The notes: generated by a model not told the origin, from the letters alone. A stretch of 22,561 bases of DNA from Thermoplasmatota archaeon (GCA_030600725.1 JAUVLN010000007.1:1-22561), one strand, 5' to 3'. Positions 13,291-21,509 are shown, numbered from the stretch's first letter. Made by a program: numbers and translations.

Positions 13291-13728
13291 ATGTCCGACC
13301 CTCCCCCGACCTGGCGCGCAGCCGTATGCTACGATTCCCCATCGATATCCAGAAAGACGAGGGAGGCCCTGGACAGGCTGGGTTGGACCTACGATCGGGA
13401 CCGGAGCCGGAGGCATTTCAGCAAGATGATGGTGGTAATAGCCATCCCCCAGGCCTCATATGTCTTCCAGTTCCTGGTCCGTGACCCCGTGAAGTTCGTG
13501 ATAAACGTGTACGATGAAAAGCCAACTCACTCGGGTGTTGTTCACTACATCGAGGTCAAGGGGATCGATAGAGGGAACGCCAGATACGTCAGAAGATTTC
13601 TGCAGGTGTTCGCGGATTCACTGCCCAGAAAACCCTACCGCTTCTTCTGGGTTGAACGTTTGAAGCTGGGATTCCTACGGGTCGAACACATCAAGGCGAA
13701 GAGGGAGTGGTCAAGGTGGGGCGTCTGA
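13291..13728 (+). CDS. Protein of unknown function
   Basis: 145 residues, soluble and basic, with many Arg and aromatic residues. I do not recognise it. An N-terminal helix (SISRKTREALDRLGWTY) is followed by alternating strands (MMVVIAIPQASYVFQFLVRDPVKFVINVY) and a C-terminal helix-strand part (RYVRRFLQVFADSLP...FFWVERLKLGFLRVEHI). I see no metal or nucleotide motif. ATG 13291 is chosen over the in-frame GTG 13282 because GGTGG lies six bases before it. It starts 25 bases after the parvulin gene and may share its transcript. It converges on the PhoU gene with three bases between the stop codons. Confidence 0.75.
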   Translation: MSDPPPTWRAAVCYDSPSISRKTREALDRLGWTYDRDRSRRHFSKMMVVIAIPQASYVFQFLVRDPVKFVINVYDEKPTHSGVVHYIEVKGIDRGNARYVRRFLQVFADSLPRKPYRFFWVERLKLGFLRVEHIKAKREWSRWGV

Positions 13729-13731
13729 TCA

Positions 13732-14400
13732 CTACTCAAAGGATGATGACCCTGGTTTGAATCCAAGTTTCGGAAACGGCCTGGTTCCCGCCGTACCTAT
13801 ATTGTCCAGGTGGCCTGCTATCCTCCTTAGCTGGGATGAGGCAACGGCGGCCGCCAAAGCCTGGTTCTTGCCGATATGATCCTGAAGGATGTTATCACGG
13901 AGCTCCCGGTGCTCCGCCTTGAGGTTCTCCTCGAAAGAGGTGATCTTTGGTGTTTTGGAGTTGTAGCTCTCCTCGATATTCCCGTAGGCCTCCGGGAACA
14001 TCTTCAGAATGTCCTCCGCCATCTTTTCGAGGTTTTTCCTGATCTCGGGATCGAAATCATCCCTGAAATGGAAGTTCTTCCTCAACCAGCACATGCTCTT
14101 CGTGTAATCCCCGATACGCTCGTAGTCGATGATGAGGGAGATGAGCACCAATCCGGCATGGAGGTTGGGAGTTGAGGATAGGGAGAAGTGCTCCAGGACG
14201 TTCTTTCTGATCATCTGTACCATGTAGTTGATCTCCTTGTCCATCTTGATAAGGTCCTCCTCGGGCACCTCTCCGGATATGGCGCAGTCGGAGGCCATCT
14301 TGAACATCTTGTAGGTCTGCTCGTGAAGGTCATCCATTATCTCGTAGGAGACATCCAGCATATCCTTCTTCTTGATGGCGTCGTACAGGTTCTTGAACAT
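13732..14400 (-). CDS. PhoU-like phosphate regulatory protein
   Basis: 222 residues, almost all alpha-helical. Two PhoU-type repeats are visible, each with its acidic/Arg signature: IIDYERIGDYTKS (about 89-101) and SQLRRIAGHLDNIGTAGTRPF (about 189-209). In the family these helices bind metal clusters and regulate phosphate transport. It lies nine bases after the Na/Pi cotransporter and has GAGGTGA five bases before its ATG, so the two form a translationally linked operon. It most likely gates or regulates that transporter, like the PhoU domain fused to the C-terminus of many bacterial Na/Pi cotransporters. The C-terminal GTRPFPKLGFKPG tail is unstructured. Confidence 0.88.
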   Translation of the reverse strand: MFKNLYDAIKKKDMLDVSYEIMDDLHEQTYKMFKMASDCAISGEVPEEDLIKMDKEINYMVQMIRKNVLEHFSLSSTPNLHAGLVLISLIIDYERIGDYTKSMCWLRKNFHFRDDFDPEIRKNLEKMAEDILKMFPEAYGNIEESYNSKTPKITSFEENLKAEHRELRDNILQDHIGKNQALAAAVASSQLRRIAGHLDNIGTAGTRPFPKLGFKPGSSSFE

Positions 14401-14409
14401 CTTTTCACC

Positions 14410-15669
14410 TCATATTTGGAATATCAATCTATCTATAAGTATTATGAGGCCGGGGATCCCGAAGAATACGACAAGCACGAACAGTATCGCCAACTTCCTG
14501 TTGTTGGACATGTATCGAGATAGCCTCTGGGCCAGATATATCGGCACCTTCTTGAAAGGATAGAGCAGCACTATCCCCGTGATGTTGAAATAGAGATGTA
14601 CAAAGGCTATCGCCAGGCCGAGCCTGGTCCCCTCCACCAACTCCGCTGACATCCCCGGCTCAATTTTAAGCAAGGCAAGTGCCGCCAGGATCGCGGTCAC
14701 CGTCGTGCCGATATTCGCTCCGAGCGTATAGGGGAATATCTGCCTGATCGTGAGGATCCCTCCGCCAACAAGCGGCACCACCAATGAAGTAGTGACCGAG
14801 GAGCTCTGTACGAAGGATGTAAGCGCAGCTCCCGAGGCGAAGGATGTGGCATCGTTTCGAAAGAGTACGTTGTCCAGTATCAGCTGCACCTTGCCGTCGA
14901 TCGTCTTCCTTGCGGATCTGGTGATAAGGGTCAGTGCGATGAACAGGATGACAACGCCGACGATAAGCATCATCAATTCGGGATGGAGATCGAATCCGAT
15001 GATGCTCTTCTTCATGGGGTCCAGTACGGGGTCGAGTATCCTATGGATGAGATCGAATTCCGCCCCCTTGCCTCCCACCAGGGCCGTTGCGGTCACCTCA
15101 CCCAGCCTTTCCAGAAACCCTTTTCCCGTGAATATCCGCACCAGCCATTCAAGTGGGAAGATAAGCGAGGCCGCGATTATATTGAAGAGGTCATGGACCA
15201 GTGCTCCGGCGAAGGCCCTCCTGAATGCCCCTCTGTGCCTTATATGGCCGAGGGAAACGATCACATTTGTCACGGAGGTCCCTATGTTTGCTCCGATGAT
15301 CATAGGGATCGCATTTGGATAGAATGAAGGATTCGCAACGACCAATGCGACCACTGTTGATGTCGTCGCGGATGAGCTCTGGATCACCGCCGTTGCGAAA
15401 ACCCCGATGCAGAGGGCAACGAATGGATTGGATGTGGTTTCTATGAGCGATCGAGAGAAGTCCCCCCCCATCAGCTTGAACCCACCTCCCATCAGTTTTA
15501 TGCCTATGATGAAGAAATAGATGGACATGAGGAATATGAGGACGTTGAAGGCCCGATTGTCCATAATATGGGATACTGTGGACCTCTGCCTGCTCATCCA
15601 TGAGGGCCTCTCGGAATCGTCAAGTCGTGCCCTCGGGCGGCCCATCCCGCGGGAGTTCCTTTTGCTCAC
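14410..15669 (-). CDS. Na+/phosphate cotransporter (NptA/PF02690 type)
   Basis: 419 residues, a polytopic membrane protein. The two inverted repeats typical of SLC34/NptA transporters are plain: QSSSATTS (97-104) and GANIGTSVT (126-134) in the first, QSSSVTTS (288-295) and GANIGTTVT (317-325) in the second. The QSSS motifs form the phosphate and sodium site. It imports phosphate using the sodium gradient. An unusually polar, Arg-rich N-terminal stretch (1 to about 38) precedes the first helix. The start is GTG 15669 without a Shine-Dalgarno; a TATA-like TTATAGTTATATC on the minus strand (15691-15703) lies about 28 bases upstream, which suggests a leaderless transcript. Later ATGs (for example at 15645) are possible. 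The PhoU gene follows nine bases downstream. Confidence 0.92.
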   Translation of the reverse strand: MSKRNSRGMGRPRARLDDSERPSWMSRQRSTVSHIMDNRAFNVLIFLMSIYFFIIGIKLMGGGFKLMGGDFSRSLIETTSNPFVALCIGVFATAVIQSSSATTSTVVALVVANPSFYPNAIPMIIGANIGTSVTNVIVSLGHIRHRGAFRRAFAGALVHDLFNIIAASLIFPLEWLVRIFTGKGFLERLGEVTATALVGGKGAEFDLIHRILDPVLDPMKKSIIGFDLHPELMMLIVGVVILFIALTLITRSARKTIDGKVQLILDNVLFRNDATSFASGAALTSFVQSSSVTTSLVVPLVGGGILTIRQIFPYTLGANIGTTVTAILAALALLKIEPGMSAELVEGTRLGLAIAFVHLYFNITGIVLLYPFKKVPIYLAQRLSRYMSNNRKLAILFVLVVFFGIPGLIILIDRLIFQI

Positions 15670-15690
15670 ATCTTAGTAAGTACCATTATG

Positions 15691-15703
15691 GATATAACTA
15701 TAA
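15691..15703 (-). promoter_or_regulatory. TATA region of the Na/Pi-PhoU operon
   Basis: The minus strand reads GATTATAGTTATATC about 28 bases before the GTG start. The surrounding 15690-15732 is nearly all A and T (TATATAGAATATATATTTT) and fills the gap after the SRP54 stop codon. Confidence 0.5.
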
Positions 15704-15756
15704 TCAGCATATACTATATAGAATATATATTTTCGACCTTGACAGGATAAGCGGGA

Positions 15757-17115
15757 TCACATATTGAGCTCATCCATATCGGGCATCTGAAGCTGTTTCA
15801 TCAGCTTCTTTCTCATCCTCCTGTTGGAGGACAAACCCTTGACGGCCTTCTGCGACATGTTGTAATATTTCAGGAGGGACCTGACCTCTTTGTGGTCCAC
15901 TCCCGCACCCCTTGATATCCTCTTGATCCTGGAGGATTTTATCTCCTTGGGGTGTCGTAGCTCGTAATCGGTCATGGAGCTCATGATCACCTTGAACTGC
16001 TTGAGCCTCTTCTGGGTCTCCTTCGGGTCCTGCTTTTCCATCATCGAACCCTTCATCCCCCCGAATCCCTGGGGTAGAAGTCCCATCAGCTTGTCGAGAG
16101 GCCCCATCTTGGCGAGCATCTCCATCTGCTCCCGAAGCTCGATGAGCGTGAACTTGCCCGACATCATCTTCCTGGCTACCTGCTCGGCGTCCCCCCCGTC
16201 CATGGACTCCTGTGCCTTCTCCAGGAGGGTCTGAAGGTCGCCCATTCCAAGGAGCCTGGAGATGAACCTGGGCGGCTCGAACTTCTCCAGATCGTCCATG
16301 TGCTCTCCGACGCCGATGAAGGTGATGGGCGCCTTTGTAACAGAAACCGCGGATATCGCGCCCCCGCCCTTTGCGGTCCCGTCCAGCTTCGTCAATACCA
16401 CACCGGTGATCCCGACCGCGTCGTGGAACGCCTGGGACTGGGGCCCTGCCTGCTGACCAACGGCGGCATCCAGAACCAGGAACCTCTCGTCCGGTTTGGC
16501 AGCCTTTGCGATCCTCTTCATCTCATCTATGAGGTCATCCTCCAACGCATGCCTCCCCGCGGTATCGATGATGATGATATCGGAGTCGGACAGCTTCTTC
16601 ATCCCGTTCTTGACGACGGCCACACCGTTGCTCGCCCTGGGATTGCCGTACACGGCTACGTTGATCTTCTCCGCAAGCTGGGAAAGCTGATCGAAGGCGG
16701 CGGGCCTGTGGACATCGGCTGCAATGAGCCCGACCTTGAGCCCCCTCTTCTGGAAGTACTTCGCAAGCTTGGCGGTCGTGGTGGTCTTACCCTGGCCGTA
16801 GAGGCCGACCATCATGATGACGTGTTTCTTGAGGCCCACGTCGCGCCCCTCACCAAGGATCTTGACCAGTTCCTCGTAGATGATCCGGATAACGTGCTCT
16901 CTGGAGCTCATCCCTGCGGGTGGTTTCTCCTCAAGGGACCTCCTCTCCACATCCTTGGTGATCTGAAGGACAAGGCGAACGTTGATATCGGCCTGAAGCA
17001 GGGCCCTCTGGATATCCCTGACGACCTCCTTGATGATCACCTTGTCGATATTGGAGGCGTTTGCGATCTTCTTGAGCGTCCCTCTGAGGGATTCACCAAG
17101 GGAATCTAGTACCGT
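15757..17115 (-). CDS. srp54: Signal recognition particle GTPase SRP54, with apparent ACG start codon
   Basis: The protein subunit of the signal recognition particle: it binds 7S RNA and signal peptides and docks with FtsY. With the start proposed here it has 452 residues, the family's usual length. The N domain (QRALLQADINVRLVL) is followed by the G domain with P-loop GLYGQGKTTTT (104-114), DTAGR (184-188) and TKLDG (242-246). The Met-rich M domain follows, with RIKRISRGAG for RNA contact. The first standard start in frame is GTG 17040, but 25 more codons upstream read VLDSLGESLRGTLKKIANA, the conserved SRP54 N-terminus. They begin at ACG (17113-17115) where ATG is expected. An in-frame stop lies nine codons further upstream with no ATG, GTG or TTG between. 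GGTGG sits six bases before the ACG. Confidence 0.93.
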   Translation of the reverse strand, partial: TVLDSLGESLRGTLKKIANASNIDKVIIKEVVRDIQRALLQADINVRLVLQITKDVERRSLEEKPPAGMSSREHVIRIIYEELVKILGEGRDVGLKKHVIMMVGLYGQGKTTTTAKLAKYFQKRGLKVGLIAADVHRPAAFDQLSQLAEKINVAVYGNPRASNGVAVVKNGMKKLSDSDIIIIDTAGRHALEDDLIDEMKRIAKAAKPDERFLVLDAAVGQQAGPQSQAFHDAVGITGVVLTKLDGTAKGGGAISAVSVTKAPITFIGVGEHMDDLEKFEPPRFISRLLGMGDLQTLLEKAQESMDGGDAEQVARKMMSGKFTLIELREQMEMLAKMGPLDKLMGLLPQGFGGMKGSMMEKQDPKETQKRLKQFKVIMSSMTDYELRHPKEIKSSRIKRISRGAGVDHKEVRSLLKYYNMSQKAVKGLSSNRRMRKKLMKQLQMPDMDELNM

Positions 17116-17141
17116 TTTATACCACCGGCGGCCCCATCTCG

Positions 17142-17155
17142 CTTAATAAATAAAT
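17142..17155 (-). promoter_or_regulatory. TATA region of SRP54
   Basis: The minus strand reads ATATTTATTTATTAAG. A start about 25 bases downstream falls near 17122, just before the proposed ACG codon (17115). A second TATA-like TATAAAA (17115-17121) touches the ACG and is too close to drive it. Confidence 0.45.
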
Positions 17156-17249
17156 ATGTTGTGGGCCCGTGTAATACAAGTATTGCGTATGGAACCGCTA
17201 TTGGAGGATCAATCGATAATCATTTATCGAACCCACCATATCAACCGTC

Positions 17250-17963
17250 ATGAGGAGATCCTGGTCATGGCCGTTCTTTACGAGGTTCGATCGGGCCTTT
17301 CAGAACCTGAAGAGGGATTTTCAGTCCGACCCATTCAGGTACCTAACGAAGTGGGATATCGTCTGCCAGATCCACAGGGATATCACCGAGGAGCCGTGCC
17401 TGGAACCCGTTGAAACGGGGAGGTACACCTTCGGAAAGGACGGCAGGTGGAGGCTAAGGAAGGAGGAGGAGCATCCCCTCAGGACCTGCCCCGTCCATGT
17501 CAAGTTGGGCAGGGAGATGGGCGATAGACCCAGGGCGGATATCTGTTTTTTGGACCTGGACACCATGCAGGTCGGAACCACTGTCAGATATAATAGCAGG
17601 AAACCCACGTCGATCTCGTCCTGGAGGTTCGGGTCAGGGGTCGGGCTCTCCGTCATCCACAACATGGACGTTCATTATGCAAGGAGGATGAACACGAGAA
17701 CCGGCAGATCGTCCAAGACCGAGGGGTTCAAGGAGTTGGAAACAAACGTGATCTCGGAGCTCACCTCCCTCAAGGAGTGGGACAAGGCGATCCTCCTGAT
17801 CGTGGACAACCATTCCCTCTACACCAAGATCGAGCTGGAGAACTCCTATTCAAAGAGGTTGAACCCCTATACCATAAGGATATTCTACATCACCCCGAAA
17901 TCGGGGTTTCACATCACGGGAAAGAGGAAGCCCAGGGAGGGGAGAGAGGATACGGCCGGATAG
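17250..17963 (+). CDS. Protein of unknown function
   Basis: 237 residues, soluble. I do not recognise it. The N-terminus is aromatic (SWSWPFFTRFDRAFQNLKRDF), followed by YLTKWDIVCQIHRDITEEP, CPVHVKLGREMGDRPRADICFLD and, later, WDKAILLIVDNHSLY with a final strand RIFYITP. The order (helix, then RADICFLD, then a hydrophobic strand) is reminiscent of restriction-endonuclease-like folds, but no ExK catalytic pair is evident, so this is only a hint. ATG 17250 has no ribosome site. A TATA-like ATAATCATTTATCG (17216-17229) lies about 26 bases upstream, which fits a leaderless transcript. It is divergent from SRP54. Confidence 0.7.
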   Translation: MRRSWSWPFFTRFDRAFQNLKRDFQSDPFRYLTKWDIVCQIHRDITEEPCLEPVETGRYTFGKDGRWRLRKEEEHPLRTCPVHVKLGREMGDRPRADICFLDLDTMQVGTTVRYNSRKPTSISSWRFGSGVGLSVIHNMDVHYARRMNTRTGRSSKTEGFKELETNVISELTSLKEWDKAILLIVDNHSLYTKIELENSYSKRLNPYTIRIFYITPKSGFHITGKRKPREGREDTAG

Positions 17964-18013
17964 ATTCGAACCCCGATGTCCGGACCATGAAGGCCGGGGC
18001 CTTTGTGGAAAAA

Positions 18014-18024
18014 CATTTATATCC
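18014..18024 (+). promoter_or_regulatory. Candidate TATA box between 17963 and the TPR gene
   Basis: ACATTTATATC lies in an AT-rich patch. A start near 18045 would leave a leader of about 35 bases that contains GAGGGAG before TTG 18080. Confidence 0.35.
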
Positions 18025-18079
18025 TGTTATCCGTGAAGTTATAGAGAAGCCCTGCACGGGAAGAGGGAGATGTAGAGAC

Positions 18080-18730
18080 TTGGCCCCGATAAAGAAGAAG
18101 GGAAAGGGACGGAGAAAAGGAAGGATTTTCGACACCTCCGTATGCCATGCCAGATTCAGAAAGCCAAGGATACTGCAGAAACGCAAGCGTACCTTCGACG
18201 AGGACCGGGAACTCTCTTTCGATCACAACAGGAAGATCGAGGCAAGACTGGATGGGATCGTATTCAGGGATACATTTGCCATCGGTTTCAGGACCGCGAG
18301 CCTTTTCAACCTGGATGAGGTGATGGACGCGAAGGATTGGCCCGAGATGCCCAAGGCCGAAAGGCCCAAGACCACAAAGAGGAAGAAGGGGCCCGGATAC
18401 GAGAAGACCTGGGGGCAGGACCTGACCTTCAAGCAGAAATGGGCCCAGCCCGAGGCCGAAAGCAAGGTCATCACATTGGACCCTTCCACCGGGGATCACG
18501 ATCAATACAGGATGGGGGCGCAGAGAAGTGACCTGCAGGTTAGCAAGAAGGACAGACGCGACGCTTACACCTACAACGAATACGCCCTGGCCCTGATGTC
18601 GGACGGGGACTTCCAGAGGTCGCTCTCATATTTCGAGAGGGCGAGGGCATTGGATCCCAACGAGGACATTTACCGTGTGAACCACGAAAGGTGTCAGGAG
18701 TGGGTCAGATCGAAAAGGGGGGGTAAATGA
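18080..18730 (+). CDS. Basic protein with C-terminal TPR motif, function unknown
   Basis: About 216 residues with this start. The N-terminus is very basic (APIKKKGKGRRKGRIFD, then RFRKPRILQKRKR), the middle is charged and Pro-rich, and the C-terminus holds one recognisable tetratricopeptide repeat (YNEYALALMSDGDFQRSLSYFERARALDPNEDIY, about 165-198), usually a protein-interaction surface. The start is uncertain. TTG 18080 has GAGGGAG upstream and a promoter at normal distance. An in-frame ATG at 17987 would add 31 residues, but it has no ribosome site and would put the TATA-like sequence inside the gene. Its stop overlaps the NfeD-like start by four bases (ATGA), so it is translationally coupled to the NfeD-flotillin pair and may act with it at the membrane. 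Confidence 0.7.
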   Translation: MAPIKKKGKGRRKGRIFDTSVCHARFRKPRILQKRKRTFDEDRELSFDHNRKIEARLDGIVFRDTFAIGFRTASLFNLDEVMDAKDWPEMPKAERPKTTKRKKGPGYEKTWGQDLTFKQKWAQPEAESKVITLDPSTGDHDQYRMGAQRSDLQVSKKDRRDAYTYNEYALALMSDGDFQRSLSYFERARALDPNEDIYRVNHERCQEWVRSKRGGK

Positions 18731-19317
18731 ACATGATCGCCTGGTTATTCTGGATATACGTGGCCATGGGGGTGGCAGGCCTCGCAATTCTCCTTGTTAT
18801 GATGTTCCTCGGCGGCATGGACCTGGGATTCGACGGGGTCGATGTCGATGTTGGTGACCTCGATGGCGGCCCGGGCGTGGGGATGCCGATCGTCCTCAGC
18901 TTCATCTCCGCATTTGGGGGGTTGAGTGCGATACTGACTTACATGGGGGTCCATGTGGCCCTGACCCCCGTCATCTCCGTGGTGTGCTCGATCGGGATAT
19001 CCACCGTTCTCTTCCTCCTTACCCGATATTTCCTCAAGCATTTCTCCTCGGATTCGACCGTCAGGTACAGGGGCCTGATCGGAAAGAGTGGGTCCGTCTC
19101 CGTGTCGATAAGGCCGGGTGAGGAGGGGCAGATCGTGGTGTTCACGGACCAGAGGGGGCGCACCCTGATCCCTGCTGTTTCCGACAGGAGGATAGCGACC
19201 AATGCGGAGGTGGTCATAACCGGGATGGTCGGGAGTGCCGTGAAGGTTGTCGGAAGAAGGGAGTGGGAGCTCGGAAAGGAGAAGAAGGGCAAGAAGAGAG
19301 GATCAGGATCAACGTAA
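18727..19317 (+). CDS. NfeD-like membrane protein with OB-fold domain
   Basis: 196 residues. One N-terminal transmembrane helix (about 4-29), an acidic Gly/Asp-rich loop (LGFDGVDVDVGDLDGG), two more helices (about 57-100), then a soluble C-terminal domain (about 112-178): RYRGLIGKSGSVSVSIRPGEEGQIVV...AEVVITGMVGSAVKVV. That region has the beta pattern and conserved Gly of the NfeD OB fold. The tail is Lys-rich. NfeD proteins are encoded beside flotillin/SPFH genes and help organise membrane microdomains, and that is the arrangement here: the flotillin gene begins 29 bases later. The start overlaps the stop of the TPR gene, with a G-rich run just upstream. Confidence 0.85.
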   Translation: MNMIAWLFWIYVAMGVAGLAILLVMMFLGGMDLGFDGVDVDVGDLDGGPGVGMPIVLSFISAFGGLSAILTYMGVHVALTPVISVVCSIGISTVLFLLTRYFLKHFSSDSTVRYRGLIGKSGSVSVSIRPGEEGQIVVFTDQRGRTLIPAVSDRRIATNAEVVITGMVGSAVKVVGRREWELGKEKKGKKRGSGST

Positions 19318-19346
19318 TTATCGATAATAAAAAGAGGTGAAATGAT

Positions 19347-20828
19347 ATGGCAATTGGATTGGGATTGGGATTTGCGATCGCCGTAGGAGGATTGGCGGTC
19401 CTGTTCATAGTTATTGTGGGCATCGTTTATGCTGCCCGCTACCAGAAGGTCCCCCCGGACCAGGCGATGGTCATCTACGGGAGCAGGACGAAGAGAGGTG
19501 CGAGGGGTTACACGGTTGTATCGGGAGGCGGAAAGTTCATACTTCCCGTCCTCCAGGGTTTCTCGTTCCTTCCCCTCGATGTAAGGACGCTGGACATCGT
19601 CGTTACGGACATCGTAACGGATGTGAAGACATCCGGTGCGAAGATCAACATCAAGGCGGTGACCCAGGTGAAGGTGGCATCCGACGAGGCATCGCTGTAC
19701 ACGGCCGCGGAGCAGCTGCTCCACAAGTCCAACAGCGAGATAAACGAGATCGCCCAGAAGACCCTTGAGGGCCACGTCAGGGGTTTCTGCGCCACGATGA
19801 CGATCGAGGCGATCAACTCAGACAGGGATGCCGTGGCATCACGCGTTCAGTCCCAGGCGGCAAGGGACCTCCGGAACATGGGCATTGAGATCCGCTCCTT
19901 TGTCATCAAGGAGATAGAGGACCAGTATGGATATGTGGACGCCCTGGGTAGAAGGAGGACGGCCGAGGTCAAGAGGGACGCCAGGATCGGTGAGGCCATC
20001 GCCAACAAGGAGGCGACCGTCAAGGAGGCCGAGTCCGCAAGGGAGGCCGAGAAGGCCAACGCGGAGGCGGAGGGCAGGGTGGCCGTGTTCCACAAGGAGA
20101 GGGACATCACCAAGCAGAACGCGGAGGCAGTGGTGGAGATCGCCAAGGCCAACAGGGAGATCGCCTTCGACCTTCAGGACAAGAAGCGACGGCAGGAGCT
20201 GGTGAGGGAGCAGATCCAGATAGAGATCGAGGAGAAGGTCAAGAGGATCGAGCTCCAGGAGAGGGAGATCGACAGGAAGACCAAGGAGCAGGAGGCCTCA
20301 CAGGTCGTACCGGCGAAGGCTGCGGCCGACTCCAAGATCGCGGAGGCAGACGGTGAGCGCGGGCGGATAGAGAGGATAGCCGAGGCCGAGAAGGTCAAGC
20401 TGGAAAAGCTGGCCGAGGGTCAGGCCGCGAAGATCCGCCAGGAGGGTACCGCCGAGGCCGATATCATCAAGATGAAGGGTGAGGCCGAGGCTGCTGCGAT
20501 AAAGGCGAAAGGCCTTGCGGAGGCGGAGGCCATGGAGAAGAAGGCCGCCGCATGGCACAAATACGGCGATGCAGCGGTTACCCAGATGGTCATAGATCAG
20601 CTGCCGGCGATAGTGCAGGCTGCGGCATCATCCGTGGAGGGCGTCGACAAGATCATCGTGATGGGGGACAAGGGCCCCTCGGGCCTTGTCAGCAACACCG
20701 TTGACATAGCGGCCCAGATGCCCGCTCTGGTGGAATCGCTCACAGGCGTCGACGTGACAAAGCTGATAAGGAATGTTGTCCAGACAGGGCCCGGCGATGT
20801 CGTTGAAGTGTCCGATGATGAGAGTTGA
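19347..20828 (+). CDS. Flotillin-like SPFH-domain protein
   Basis: 493 residues. One N-terminal transmembrane helix (about 5-30) precedes the SPFH/band-7 domain (about 32-200: YQKVPPDQAMVIYGSRTKRGARGYTVVSGGGKFILPVLQ...VLDVRTLDI-like core, SQAARDLRNMGIEIRSFVIKEI). A long Ala/Glu/Lys-rich coiled coil (about 205-410) with repeated EAE and AEA segments follows, and the C-terminal 80 residues resemble the flotillin end (QMVIDQLPAIVQAAASSVEGVDKIIVMG). Flotillins oligomerise and scaffold membrane microdomains. GAGGTGA precedes the ATG. With the NfeD-like gene it forms the conserved NfeD-flotillin pair, as in the bacterial yuaF-floT arrangement. Confidence 0.93.
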   Translation: MAIGLGLGFAIAVGGLAVLFIVIVGIVYAARYQKVPPDQAMVIYGSRTKRGARGYTVVSGGGKFILPVLQGFSFLPLDVRTLDIVVTDIVTDVKTSGAKINIKAVTQVKVASDEASLYTAAEQLLHKSNSEINEIAQKTLEGHVRGFCATMTIEAINSDRDAVASRVQSQAARDLRNMGIEIRSFVIKEIEDQYGYVDALGRRRTAEVKRDARIGEAIANKEATVKEAESAREAEKANAEAEGRVAVFHKERDITKQNAEAVVEIAKANREIAFDLQDKKRRQELVREQIQIEIEEKVKRIELQEREIDRKTKEQEASQVVPAKAAADSKIAEADGERGRIERIAEAEKVKLEKLAEGQAAKIRQEGTAEADIIKMKGEAEAAAIKAKGLAEAEAMEKKAAAWHKYGDAAVTQMVIDQLPAIVQAAASSVEGVDKIIVMGDKGPSGLVSNTVDIAAQMPALVESLTGVDVTKLIRNVVQTGPGDVVEVSDDES

Positions 20829-20831
20829 TAA

Positions 20832-20867
20832 GGGTACGAGAGGGGGGCATAGTTCCCCCCTCGACCC
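20832..20867 (+). terminator. G/C hairpin after the flotillin gene
   Basis: GAGGGGGG (20840-20847) and CCCCCCTC (20855-20862) form a perfect 8-bp stem around CATAGTT, and GGG/CCC outside (20832-20834 and 20865-20867) can extend it past an internal loop. No T-run follows. It may act as a processing or attenuation hairpin that lowers expression of the next gene, not as a full terminator. Confidence 0.5.
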
Positions 20868-20885
20868 GTTGTAGGTGAGGAGACG

Positions 20886-21509
20886 ATGGTCGAGGATGCG
20901 ATGGTGGGATTGGACCGGGCGGTAGCTCTCTGTCTGGTGAAGCCTTCTTCCACTGCCACGCTCGACATGGTGCGTGAGGCCAGAAAGGTGATGTTCCTCA
21001 ACCTTGAAACATCGGATGAGGATCTGATGAAGGAGGCAAAAGGGTTCCATTCGGACTGCCTGATGCTTCACGATTCGATCCTGACGCTGGAATCGGATCC
21101 CGAGATCGTCAAGAGGAACGTGATAGCACGTGTGATCTCGGGGATATTCCCCCTTCTGAACACCATCGAGGAATTCAGGTCCATGGAGGACAGGACGAAC
21201 TGGGACCTACTGATGAACGGGATAGGGATCCTCGCCGAGCTGTCGCAGGCGACACAGTATCTGGAGGCCACCAGACTGATTGCAAACGCCCACTCCGAGA
21301 GCGCGCTTGTCAGGGTGGAGGAGAGGCTGGTGGTGCTTGCACGGAACAGCGCGGGCGACATAGACAGCAAGATCTCTGCGATACAGGATTTCCTGGACAA
21401 CGTGAGGAGGTTGAACCTGGGCCCCAGGGAGAAGCCCCTGATAACCTTCCTGATGTGGACCTTCATATCCGTCCTCTCCTACAGGAGACTGAAGGATGCC
21501 CTAGGGTAG
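20886..21509 (+). CDS. Alpha-helical protein of unknown function
   Basis: 207 residues, predicted almost wholly helical. I do not recognise it. It begins MVEDAMVGLDRAVALCLVKPSS, has several amphipathic helices (for example SDEDLMKEAKGFHSDCLMLHDSILTL and NWDLLMNGIGILAELSQATQYLEATRLIA), and a hydrophobic C-terminal segment (LITFLMWTFISVLSYRRL) that could touch the membrane. I see no catalytic motif. AGGTGAGGAG lies just before ATG 20886. It is 57 bases after the flotillin stop, separated by the hairpin at 20832-20867, so it may be read through from the flotillin operon. Confidence 0.75.
   Translation: MVEDAMVGLDRAVALCLVKPSSTATLDMVREARKVMFLNLETSDEDLMKEAKGFHSDCLMLHDSILTLESDPEIVKRNVIARVISGIFPLLNTIEEFRSMEDRTNWDLLMNGIGILAELSQATQYLEATRLIANAHSESALVRVEERLVVLARNSAGDIDSKISAIQDFLDNVRRLNLGPREKPLITFLMWTFISVLSYRRLKDALG

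Noticed and set aside
16300..17109. 269-codon frame antisense to SRP54
   Set aside because: A shadow of the conserved SRP54 gene, composed of the complement of its codons.
17156..17413. 85-codon plus-strand frame overlapping the gene at 17250
   Set aside because: The longer frame at 17250 has a TATA box at leaderless distance and more protein-like sequence.
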